Assembly: GCA_913019905.1 (NCBI GenBank)
Contig: CAJVZD010000011.1
Location: forward strand, 1-64,000
DNA from: an uncultured Cellvibrionales bacterium
GTDB lineage: Bacteria > Pseudomonadota > Gammaproteobacteria > Pseudomonadales > Dasaniaceae
Length of the DNA: 64,000 nucleotides
Reading direction: 5' to 3'
The position numbers were made by a program, and so were the translations under genes. Below, one piece after another: positions 56,261 through 64,000 of the stretch; the first letter of the stretch is position 1, and every line of letters starts with the position of its first letter. The notes under the pieces are model-generated. The model made no database searches and was not told the origin of the DNA. It saw only the letters and a list, made by a program, of their open reading frames with translations.

Positions 56261-56899
56261 ATGAGTGATGACCGAAAACCTTCTGAAAAAAGAGACAACT
56301 CTTTGTTTAAGGCCTTTGCGAATTATACCGAGGCAATCACTACCAATCTTGCCGACGTCGTGAAAACGGGCTCTGCAGTGCCATTAATGTATTCAGACAA
56401 CTGGCTAAAAGACTTTCTGATGAAGTCTGCCGATCCCGAACGTCTACAGGCGATGGCCGATGCAGGTAAATTTCTAAAAGACGCGAGGGAAGTTTCCGGC
56501 CTAAATTTATTGGAACTTTCCGAAGCGCTCGGCCTTAAAAATGAAGACTTGTTACAGGAAGTAGAAGCGGGTCGTGCGACGCTACCCTTCGATATGATTT
56601 TGCGTATTGCTTCACTCGTCTCGCGACATGACCCGATCCCATTTATCATTAAATTCATGCGTACCTATAACCCCGCGCTAGAACAAAAGCTTGAAGCCTG
56701 GGGTCTCTTGCAACTTCCTAAACAATATGAAAGAGAACGCCGCTTCCTCAATTTGTTACGAAAGCACGACAGTATAAGGACAATGAGCGATGACGAATTT
56801 GAACGATTTATAGGCTATCAGGAAGAAGCTGTACGGTTTTCTTTAACGATTATGGACAGTGAAAAGTCAGCGAATAAAACGGAAAGCGAACAACCGTAA
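56261..56899 (+). CDS. XRE-type helix-turn-helix protein
   Basis: The protein has 212 residues from ATG 56261; an ATG at 56189 would add 24 odd residues. A Cro/CI-like HTH lies in the middle (LKDAREVSGLNLLELSEALGLKNEDLLQEVEAG), flanked by helical segments. The N-terminal part (FKAFANYTEAITTNLADVVKTG) and the C-terminal part (EQKLEAWGLLQLPKQYERER) are not of a family I know. Placed between two WS/DGAT genes and divergent from one, it is a candidate regulator of them. Confidence 0.8.
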   Translation: MSDDRKPSEKRDNSLFKAFANYTEAITTNLADVVKTGSAVPLMYSDNWLKDFLMKSADPERLQAMADAGKFLKDAREVSGLNLLELSEALGLKNEDLLQEVEAGRATLPFDMILRIASLVSRHDPIPFIIKFMRTYNPALEQKLEAWGLLQLPKQYERERRFLNLLRKHDSIRTMSDDEFERFIGYQEEAVRFSLTIMDSEKSANKTESEQP

Positions 56900-57125
56900 C
56901 CAGGATCGCAACCAGAGACCCTCATAGTGTCTCTACCTACCGACAAAATGCGCTGCTTCTTGCAAATATCTTACTAAAATTGAGTTAGGGGAATTCGGTC
57001 AAATTTACAGTTTATTACTTAATCCAGAAATTTAACCGAGAAACGTTCTGCACAGTTCTATCTGTGAAAAAATGCGAGGGGTTTTACGAAGTTAATATTA
57101 TGTGTTGTCGACTTACGGATTTTTT

Positions 57126-58553
57126 CTATTTCGCTCCGGGTCCAATTGATTCCGCCGCCGTTTTAAGCTCGTCAAAGGACTCTCTTAAGCACTGTGCGTA
57201 GAACTCGGGGTCAGCCATCATATCGCGGCAACAAACGAAAGAGAGATACAGCTTTCCACAATAACTCGCAACGGAATGAAACAACCCGGCGCCGTCAGCG
57301 ATAGGGCCCAAACTGTAGGTCCCGAGAAGCTTTGCGCCGGTGTAATATAACGGAACCTGAGGGCCGGGCACATTCGTTACAACCGTATTAAATACCGGTT
57401 TTGCGTAGTTGGCAACACCAAACGAACTGGTGAGTCTGGCGGCGGACGCAGCGAGATTTGAAGGAATAAACCGGGTGTAATCCGTCATGGTTTTTGCACC
57501 AATTGCGTGAGTTAACTCCTTCGCATCTTTTGTACTACTGCTAATATCGACGAGTCGCTCTAAGGGATGCTTGATATCCGTGCAAAGAGACACCATCATC
57601 TGCGACACTTGGTTTCCACCACTGAATGCCTGATCTTCCGTTCTGACATTGATTGGAACTATCGCGATAATCGGAAAATTAGGCAGCTCATCCTTAGATT
57701 CTAAATATTTACGTATAGCACCACTACAAATAGCTAACGCAACATCGTTAATCGTTAGTAATTCAATACTATTCTTTATTTTTCGAATGTCTTCAAATTC
57801 AAACTCCAAGCCATCAAAAACTCGATGAGGAGAGACTGTTTTATTAAACCGAGTGCGAACAACACGCGTAAAACGTTTCACCGACTCAGTATTTATTTTC
57901 CTTCCCAACCGGGTCATGCCTGGAATGGCTTTCTGCATGAATTGCAACATCTGCCAAGGCCTGGTCAAATTATTCCACTGCGCGCGGAGTAACAAGTCCA
58001 AATCTCCCGGTGCATTTTCTGATTTAACCGGTACTGCTTCCGGAATCACCACTTCTGGGCTGAGATCATGCACGGCCGTCGTAATACTCATACCGGAGAC
58101 ACCATCAATAGCGGCGTGATGTACCTTGGTGTATACCGCGTAACAACCTGCAGGATAACCCTCTACATTGTCCAAGCCTTCTATTACATACATTTCCCAC
58201 AAAGGGCGAGTTCGGTCGAGAGTTTTGGAGTGTAACCTGGCAAGAAGCCGGGTAAGTTGCTGCCAATCGCCGGGACTAGGTAAGGCGGATCGTCGTATAT
58301 GATATTCCGGATCGAAATCTCCATCGGCTTTCCAATACGGATGATCCAGTTGCCACGGTACGTTGACGAGTTTGTTCACCATTGATGGAACACTGCCTGC
58401 CCGAACTTTGGTATTCTCCAGAATCTGTTGAAAATTAACTTCCCCGCCCGGAGCTGTCGACGGGTCATAGATTGACAATCCCCCGATGTGTTGGGTTGCA
58501 TTGCCCGTCTCCGAATATAAGAATGAGGCATCTAGCCCACTAAGTTGTTCCAT
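57126..58553 (-). CDS. Wax ester synthase/diacylglycerol acyltransferase (WS/DGAT), copy 5
   Basis: The protein has 475 residues. The active-site HHAAIDG lies at 145-151. TRPLWEMY, the ND motif INDVALAICSGAIR and NVPGPQVPLYYTGAKLLGTYS are present. It is closest to copy 4. The ATG has AAGGA upstream. A perfect 14-bp palindrome (58621-58634) lies 67 nt upstream, at operator distance. It follows the HTH gene with convergent orientation. Confidence 0.94.
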   Translation of the reverse strand: MEQLSGLDASFLYSETGNATQHIGGLSIYDPSTAPGGEVNFQQILENTKVRAGSVPSMVNKLVNVPWQLDHPYWKADGDFDPEYHIRRSALPSPGDWQQLTRLLARLHSKTLDRTRPLWEMYVIEGLDNVEGYPAGCYAVYTKVHHAAIDGVSGMSITTAVHDLSPEVVIPEAVPVKSENAPGDLDLLLRAQWNNLTRPWQMLQFMQKAIPGMTRLGRKINTESVKRFTRVVRTRFNKTVSPHRVFDGLEFEFEDIRKIKNSIELLTINDVALAICSGAIRKYLESKDELPNFPIIAIVPINVRTEDQAFSGGNQVSQMMVSLCTDIKHPLERLVDISSSTKDAKELTHAIGAKTMTDYTRFIPSNLAASAARLTSSFGVANYAKPVFNTVVTNVPGPQVPLYYTGAKLLGTYSLGPIADGAGLFHSVASYCGKLYLSFVCCRDMMADPEFYAQCLRESFDELKTAAESIGPGAK

Positions 58554-59374
58554 TACAATCCTTTTTATATTCGGTTGGGTTTAATTCTTGTATAACAGCT
58601 TAAGTTGTTTACTTTAGCATCGATAACGTTATCGCCGAATATATTTTTCCACGGGGTTATTACGAACATTCCGCATTTCAGGAAGTGACAATGAATGACA
58701 GCAATTTAACGTAATTATCGACCAAAGGGGTGCGAACGACTTCTTCAGATCTATTTAACTAATTATGTTAACGAGGTCACTCACTTCATGAACCGAACAC
58801 ATCGCCCTCGTGACAATATTGCAATTATAGCAGGGTTTTAATGATGATCCATGGCTAGAAGTGACCTTTGCAGATAGCTAAAGAGCAATTAACTTTGTCA
58901 AATGCCAAGCTGACAGACCACTGTAGCTCCGTTACCGCGATCCATTCAGATCACCAAACCCGCCATATTTCACTGACCCATAAAGTTCGGAGATTTTAGC
59001 CTAAATCGGGACGCCGATCGGTAAGTCTCAGTTTGAATCCACCCCGATAGCAAATTAACTCGTTAATGTCAGCAACAGTCGCGTCACTAGCCACAGTGAA
59101 GTTCGTACTTGGCGCTGCTCTGTCTCTCGAAAATGGTCTGTCACATACCACGAAAGGGCTAAAGACCCGATACCCAAAAAGCATTGCGTCTATTGTTCGG
59201 ACAACGTGAGCGAAACTATGCTCTCTACAGAATAGCTGTACTAATAGATGACGGACCAAAGTAGCAGGCAATGTGCAGTAAATGTGCAAACAAAATGCAA
59301 GTAACAGCAAAAATGTGGTGTGCGTTACCGTTTAAAGATACTCTTAGAACTTAAAACTTTTTGACCATAAAATC
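58554..59374. other. Divergent intergenic region between WS/DGAT copy 5 and the histidine kinase
   Basis: An 821-nt stretch without a supported gene. It holds the palindrome described below and the promoters of both flanking genes. A 104-codon minus-strand frame (58996-59310) shows no domain and no ribosome site; not called. Confidence 0.5.
58621..58634. promoter_or_regulatory. Perfect 14-bp palindrome upstream of WS/DGAT copy 5
   Basis: CGATAACGTTATCG is its own reverse complement and lies 67 nt before the ATG. It has the form of a homodimer operator. The regulator is unknown. Its half site also occurs in the hairpin upstream of WS/DGAT copy 1, with different spacing. Confidence 0.5.
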
Positions 59375-60808
59375 ATGCGAATACAAAACAAATTATTTTT
59401 CAGTTGGTTGCTTAGCAGCGCTGTACTGATAGCTATTATGGTCGTCATCATGCGTTGGAGTGTCGATCGGGGCATGCTGGAATATGTAAATACTCGTGAA
59501 GCCAATTCGCTACTTCCTGCCATCGAAGCGCTGGGAAACGTTTACAGTCAACAGGGTAATTTACAACGTTTTCGAGATAACGCTCGAGGATTGAATCGGT
59601 TTATCGATAATAACCGTCGTCATTTGTCAAACAGACCGCCGCCTCGGCGCGAGCCCGGCATCCGTGAGGGCGGCCGCAATGGCAGACCTAATCCCCCGCG
59701 CGAGCCCCCGCCACGCCCCCGAGGCCCCCGAGGCCCCGTAGGGGACTATTCGCTATTTGACGAAAACATGGTGCTAATCGCTGGAAATTCCGATCAAAGC
59801 AATCAACTTCTTCTTGATGTAGTTAGCGGTGATCAAACCGTGGCCTGGCTAGGCATGAGAAAACGCAGGGAGGTCACCGATGATTATGAGCTAACATTTT
59901 TGGAAGATACGCAAGATATCTTACTGACTTCAAGTGTCATGCTGATTTTAATTTCCATCGCTTTTACTCTGCCACTCGCTCGGCATTTCGTTTCGCCTAT
60001 TCGTAAAATCGCAGACGTGATTCACTCCCTGACGTTAGGCCAATACGATTCAAGCTTAAGTACAAAACGCTCCGACGAATTTTCTCAATTAGCGGGTGAC
60101 ATTAACGAATTAACCGAAACCTTAAAAGAAAATGATTCTGTCAGAAAACGGTGGTTAGCAGATACGTCTCATGAATTGAGGACACCTTTGGCTATTTTAC
60201 AGGGCGAAATAGAAGCGATGGTCGATGGAATTCGGCCAATGGACAGGGCCCGCCTGCAATCCATCCATCAAGAAATCATTCATTTGAACCGGTTGGTGAA
60301 TGACCTGCAAGAACTCAGCAGCGCTGATATTGGGGGGCTTAGTTATCGCAAGGAAACTATTAACCTCTCAAGCCTTTTTCAGCAGCAAATCTCACATCAT
60401 CAAAGTACCACCCAAGACAAAAACATTACGCTAACACTCACCTGCCCCACTGAAATTATGTTCAAAGCGGATCCTCAACGTTTCAACCAATTGATGGACA
60501 ACTTGCTGAATAATGCCTGTAAATATACCGACAAAGGAGGAAGCATTGACATTAGTGTTCGGGTTGAACAAGAATCTATCCGTATTGCTCTGGAAGATAG
60601 CGCCCCGGGTGTTCCCGACCAGGCATTAGACAAATTATTTGATCACTTGTACCGAGTTGATAGTTCACGTAATCGCAATACCGGCGGCAGTGGTCTTGGA
60701 CTCGCTATTGCTAAACGTATTGTCGAGGCTCACCAAGGCACTATTTCCGCTACTCATTCACCGTTGGGAGGTTTGAAAGTTATTTTGAGCTTCCCTCTGT
60801 CGTACTAG
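59375..60808 (+). CDS. Sensor histidine kinase (BaeS-like), with Pro/Arg-rich periplasmic segment
   Basis: The protein has 477 residues. TM1 (SWLLSSAVLIAIMVVIM) and TM2 (LLTSSVMLILISIAFTLPLA) bracket a periplasmic domain of about 160 residues. That domain contains a Pro/Arg/Gly-rich run at about 85-125 (PPRREPG...PPREPPPRPRG) that is locally GC-rich. HAMP, HisKA (DTSHELRTPLAI, His266) and HATPase_c (N box NNACKYTDKGG, G box GGSGLGLAIAKRIV) follow. It autophosphorylates on His266 and passes phosphate to the regulator 51 nt downstream. BaeS senses envelope stress; the signal here is unknown. Confidence 0.94.
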   Translation: MRIQNKLFFSWLLSSAVLIAIMVVIMRWSVDRGMLEYVNTREANSLLPAIEALGNVYSQQGNLQRFRDNARGLNRFIDNNRRHLSNRPPPRREPGIREGGRNGRPNPPREPPPRPRGPRGPVGDYSLFDENMVLIAGNSDQSNQLLLDVVSGDQTVAWLGMRKRREVTDDYELTFLEDTQDILLTSSVMLILISIAFTLPLARHFVSPIRKIADVIHSLTLGQYDSSLSTKRSDEFSQLAGDINELTETLKENDSVRKRWLADTSHELRTPLAILQGEIEAMVDGIRPMDRARLQSIHQEIIHLNRLVNDLQELSSADIGGLSYRKETINLSSLFQQQISHHQSTTQDKNITLTLTCPTEIMFKADPQRFNQLMDNLLNNACKYTDKGGSIDISVRVEQESIRIALEDSAPGVPDQALDKLFDHLYRVDSSRNRNTGGSGLGLAIAKRIVEAHQGTISATHSPLGGLKVILSFPLSY

Positions 60809-60859
60809 ACTAAAGGTGGATAAATGCATCCTTTTTCGTATCCATAACAGGAATAGATC

Positions 60860-61540
60860 ATGCCTGAATCCGTACTAATCGTTGAAGATGAAAAAAAAAT
60901 TGCCGATTTACTCGCTGATTATTTTGTCAGTAGTGGCTATGAAGCTCATTGTATTCTTGACGGAACCCTGGTGGTTGAGGCGGTAAAATCATTACAACCT
61001 TCAGCGATTTTACTCGATGTGATGCTGCCCGGAAAAGATGGCATGACCCTATGCAAAGAAATCCGTGCGTTCAGCCAAGTACCTATTTTAATGGTAACGG
61101 CCCGAGTCGATGAAATCGATCGATTATTGGGGTTGGAACTGGGTGCCGATGATTATATATGTAAACCCTTTAGCCCGCGCGAAGTCGTGGCTCGGGTTAA
61201 GGCTATTTTAAGAAGACTGCAAAAAACTCAGCAGACAGAAAAGTCAAAGCTAACACTGGACGAAAAGAAGTACGTCGCCATCTACAAAAACACCGAGTTG
61301 AATCTTACCGCGGTCGAGTTTCAACTACTCAAACAGCTGGCCTCAGAACCTGGACGAATCTTTTCCCGTGATCAATTAATGAATCATATGTACAACGACC
61401 AACGTATAGTCAGTGACAGGACAATAGATAGCCACATCAAAAAGCTCCGGAAAAAGTTTGCTGAGCTTTTCCCCAACACCGATTTTATTTTCTCTCTGTA
61501 TGGCGTCGGTTACAAATACGACATATGTGAAAAAGAGTAA
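60860..61540 (+). CDS. Response regulator, OmpR/BaeR type
   Basis: The protein has 226 residues. The receiver domain has the acidic pair near the N-terminus (VEDEKKI), the phospho-acceptor Asp53 (LLDVMLPGKDG) and Lys in DDYICKPF. The C-terminal winged helix follows (NLTAVEFQLLKQLASEPGRIFSRDQLMNHMY, then DSHIKKLRKKF and YGVGYKY). The ATG has AGGAA upstream. It is the partner of the preceding kinase and should bind DNA as a phosphorylated dimer. Confidence 0.96.
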   Translation: MPESVLIVEDEKKIADLLADYFVSSGYEAHCILDGTLVVEAVKSLQPSAILLDVMLPGKDGMTLCKEIRAFSQVPILMVTARVDEIDRLLGLELGADDYICKPFSPREVVARVKAILRRLQKTQQTEKSKLTLDEKKYVAIYKNTELNLTAVEFQLLKQLASEPGRIFSRDQLMNHMYNDQRIVSDRTIDSHIKKLRKKFAELFPNTDFIFSLYGVGYKYDICEKE

Positions 61541-61690
61541 TCAACAGCGCTGGAATAGCAAACTGTTGTAGTTATTAGATAGAAAGAACGGCCAAGAAAA
61601 AGCCTTTTTGGGCAACGCAATGAAATGAAACAGCCTCTACAGAACACAATTATTTCAGCGCTGTAGAAGCAGCCGTCTATCATTTAGTAG

Positions 61691-62962
61691 TTATTCGACA
61701 ATGACACCCTTTGGCGCTTTTTGCTTCATATAGCCGAACATATAACCTGCTATGCGACGCATTTGAATTTCGTCGGATCCTTCAGTGATTCGGTAGCGGC
61801 GATGGTGACGATAGATATGCTCAAAGGGTTTATGTCTGGAATACCCCATCCCACCGTGGACTTGCATAGCCTGATCAGCGGCATCGCAACACAATCGATT
61901 AGCCTGATAATTACAGATCGAGACTTTATCTGATACATTAAAATTTCCGTAGGTATCCATTTGCCAAGCGGTTTTATGTATCAGCGCGCGCAACATTTCG
62001 GCGCGAGCTTGCAGCTCGACCAACGGGAATTGAATACCTTGATTCACCGATAAGGGTTTCCCAAATGGTTTTCGTTCTCCCGCGTAAGCAACAGATTCAT
62101 TAATACAAAACTGTGCTGCACCTAAACTCGATGCGGCCTGACGAATTCGATTTTCATTGAAAAAATGCTGAACAACTTGTAAGCCCCGCCCCTCTCCGCC
62201 AAAGATACTGGAATTAGGAACGACAACATCTGTTAGTGATACTCTCCCATGATCTGTTGGCATATTGAAAGTCCACAGCATCTCTTCCACTTTAAAGCCG
62301 TCGCTATTAGTGGGCACCAAAAATGCGGTTATGCCATGACCGTCACCGGCCTTGCCATCTGTTCTTGCCAGAATCATATCGTATTGTGCTTTGTGTATAC
62401 CGGTATTCCAGGTCTTTGCGCCGTTAATGCGCCAGTTATCCCCATCTCTTACGGCACTGGTTTCCATATGAGTTGCGTCGGAACCATGCTCAGGTTCAGT
62501 GATACCAAATGCGAAACCACGCTTACCTTCCAATAACAGAGGTATCCATTCTTCCTTTTGCGCATCGCTACCATAAGCCAGCATCAATAGAAGACCTACG
62601 TTGTTGGCAACAATAGAATGTTCATTCTGCAAATCGTTGTGCAGCCCGAGGCCTTTTGCAGCGAAATGTTCCCGAATAATCGCCATCCCCAAGTTCGTAC
62701 CGTCTTGCCCGCCGTGCTCCTTTGGCGCGGGATAACGATAATGTCCAGCGGCATCAGCTAGACGACTTGCCTGCCTGAGCAGTTGCTCCCATTCTTCGTT
62801 TGGTAAACCACCGCGATCCCAATCGGTGCGCGCATCTTCTCTTCGATGGTCAAAAAATCGGTTGTTATCGTCTTTGTGCTGTAGTGGCAAAATTTCATCT
62901 TCAATAAATTTATCCAGCACGACTAGATAGTCTGCTATTTCTTTTGGTATATCGAAATCCAC
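61691..62962 (-). CDS. Acyl-CoA dehydrogenase, third copy
   Basis: The protein has 423 residues from a GTG at 62962 with GAGGAG at good spacing. Seen are FAFGITEPEHGSDATHMET, GDNWRINGAKTWNTG, FGKPLSVNQGIQFPLVELQ, the FAD-contact QVHGGMGYSRHKPFEHIYR and the end RITEGSDEIQMRRIAG, with Glu at the catalytic position. The N-terminal ~50 residues are longer than in short-chain enzymes, as in the medium/long-chain and CaiA-like group. First step of beta-oxidation; chain length not predictable. It probably precedes or shares a unit with the thiolase-like gene. Confidence 0.92.
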   Translation of the reverse strand: MDFDIPKEIADYLVVLDKFIEDEILPLQHKDDNNRFFDHRREDARTDWDRGGLPNEEWEQLLRQASRLADAAGHYRYPAPKEHGGQDGTNLGMAIIREHFAAKGLGLHNDLQNEHSIVANNVGLLLMLAYGSDAQKEEWIPLLLEGKRGFAFGITEPEHGSDATHMETSAVRDGDNWRINGAKTWNTGIHKAQYDMILARTDGKAGDGHGITAFLVPTNSDGFKVEEMLWTFNMPTDHGRVSLTDVVVPNSSIFGGEGRGLQVVQHFFNENRIRQAASSLGAAQFCINESVAYAGERKPFGKPLSVNQGIQFPLVELQARAEMLRALIHKTAWQMDTYGNFNVSDKVSICNYQANRLCCDAADQAMQVHGGMGYSRHKPFEHIYRHHRRYRITEGSDEIQMRRIAGYMFGYMKQKAPKGVIVE

Positions 62963-63178
62963 AATATCACTCCTCAGTTTGGTTTCTTACTCGTACTTAT
63001 TATTGACTCCCGAAAAAAGTATCACAACAATGATGTACATCACATTAAAACTTTCAATTCTTAAGAAATGGTAAGTTTGAAAGCAGCCCAACTACCATGA
63101 CCGCGTTGTTTATCACCATTCTAATGGCATCTGAAATCACAAGCCGAAAAATCAATTCGAAGACTATTATCTCATTCT

Positions 63179-64000
63179 TTAATCTGGCGTAAATAAAGAA
63201 CTTCCGGCTACATAATTTACTGTTCCTCTGGTACCAACTCGTTCTGCACTAACGAAATCCGATAAAAACGCCTGGTCGTCAATCGTATTAGACATAAAGC
63301 GCTCTCCTTCGTCGGTGCGTCCTAACACAATCCCTTTATCCGGACTGCCATCGCGATCATATTTGACAGTATAAGCTTCGATCGTAGCAGAACCTTTCAC
63401 TTTTTCATTCACTATGCAAGCGTCCGTGTTCATCCCCAATGACGGTAAATCGGCAATAAGCCCGGCCTTAGGTGAATCCACATGGGGATCGGAAGACAGT
63501 ACTGCCGCGGCATGTTTAGTCAAATACCAGCCATTGCCTGTCACCAGTCCTTTTTCGGAGGTCTTGCCCCGTAGTTTGTTTACCAATGTTGCAAGGGAGT
63601 GGAGCGTGTACGCACTAGCGGGCCCGCCTGCATAGGGAAGGCCACCCGTCACCGTAAAACCGCGTTTATCGCTGATATCCAACCCGCTCATTGCACACGC
63701 CATCTCAACAGCGATCGGAAAGCAGGAGTAAAAATCGATATAATCCAATTCTTCTATCGATGTAGCGCTATTTTCCAGGCTACTAACCAGCGTATCTTTC
63801 ATCGACGGGCATTCAGCAAAATCAGGACGCTCACTTGCCCACCAAGCTTTCTCTTGGCTACTCGCTCCCCCCAGCCAATAGACCCACTTATCTTCTGGTA
63901 TGCCAAGTTTTCGGGCTTTTCCCGCGGACATCATAATCAATGTTGCTGCCTGTTCAGTATTGAGGACCGCATTTAGATACTTAGGATAGGGCCAGGCAAT
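63179..64000 (-). CDS. Thiolase-like protein (acetyl-CoA acetyltransferase family), 5' end outside the window
   Basis: The frame is open to the right edge and stops at 63179, so about 273 C-terminal residues are present. It reads AWPYPKYLNAVLNTEQAATL, then DFYSCFPIAVEMAC, the thiolase-like VTGGLPYAGGPASAYTLHSL and GLVTGNGWYLTKHAAAVLS. The end (IEAYTVKYDRDGSPDKGIVLGRT) fits the extra C-terminal domain of type-1 thiolase-like proteins. The Cys in DFYSCFP is the residue in the second thiolase-like half; the other half is outside. It probably acts in acyl-CoA breakdown with the dehydrogenase next to it. Confidence 0.88.
   Translation of the reverse strand: MAWPYPKYLNAVLNTEQAATLIMMSAGKARKLGIPEDKWVYWLGGASSQEKAWWASERPDFAECPSMKDTLVSSLENSATSIEELDYIDFYSCFPIAVEMACAMSGLDISDKRGFTVTGGLPYAGGPASAYTLHSLATLVNKLRGKTSEKGLVTGNGWYLTKHAAAVLSSDPHVDSPKAGLIADLPSLGMNTDACIVNEKVKGSATIEAYTVKYDRDGSPDKGIVLGRTDEGERFMSNTIDDQAFLSDFVSAERVGTRGTVNYVAGSSLFTPD

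Noticed and set aside
58980..59070. tRNA-like T-arm string (GTTTGAATCC)
   Set aside because: No D-arm, anticodon stem or acceptor pairing could be built around it.
58996..59310. 104-codon minus-strand frame
   Set aside because: No domain and no ribosome site.

Overview
The window is a chromosomal segment of a gammaproteobacterium with moderate GC (mid-40s by eye). The block hisC-tyrA-cmk-rpsA-ihfB-lapA-lapB-pyrF-comEA-like (6.9-15.9 kb, all minus strand) follows the usual gammaproteobacterial order. The accessory content fits a marine Cellvibrionales/Pseudomonadales-type heterotroph: several wax ester synthase/diacylglycerol acyltransferases (WS/DGAT), polyhydroxyalkanoate (PHA) genes and many acyl-CoA dehydrogenases. 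The exact genus cannot be read from the sequence. I see no rRNA, tRNA, CRISPR array, insertion sequence or prophage.

Region 1 (0-6.7 kb): the end of a beta-propeller-like protein, two ATP-grasp proteins meeting tail to tail, a glutathione S-transferase, an SLC13-type anion transporter with two RCK_C/TrkA_C domains, and a DHH phosphoesterase. Region 2 (6.9-15.9 kb): the conserved housekeeping block. Region 3 (16-30 kb): an Snf2/SWIM helicase, a cupin protein preceded by a 14-unit tandem repeat, an exported S33-type hydrolase overlapping an ABC-2 exporter pair, an SDR oxidoreductase, a large secreted zinc metalloprotease, a divergent LysE/Lrp pair and a HAD hydrolase.

Region 4 (30.2-44.2 kb) is a carbon-storage island. 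It holds a phasin with a histone-H1-like Lys/Ala/Pro tail (PhaF-like), a very short PhaE-like subunit, a class III-type PhaC (Cys149/Asp303/His332), a GNAT protein, the regulator PhaR, a second phasin, an alpha/beta hydrolase, a DUF3336-patatin lipase, an Hsp20 and three of the five WS/DGATs. The two phasin promoters carry an almost identical 35-bp element with TGTTGCAGTGC-type arms overlapping a TATAAT box. Related TGC-rich boxes flank the promoter between phaR and the first WS/DGAT and lie upstream of the patatin gene. This suggests that one regulator, probably PhaR, controls both polyester and neutral-lipid storage.

Region 5 (45-64 kb) holds lipid turnover and signalling: a pair of acyl-CoA dehydrogenases, a Cys/Met-metabolism PLP enzyme, a TPR diguanylate cyclase, a frameshifted solute-binding protein, a PEP mutase/isocitrate lyase-family enzyme, WS/DGATs four and five around an XRE-type regulator, a BaeSR-like two-component system, a third acyl-CoA dehydrogenase and the end of a thiolase-like gene cut by the window edge.

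Many intergenic spaces contain short degenerate tandem repeats of unrelated units (7-24 nt), mostly upstream of minus-strand genes. This is an unusual local feature.
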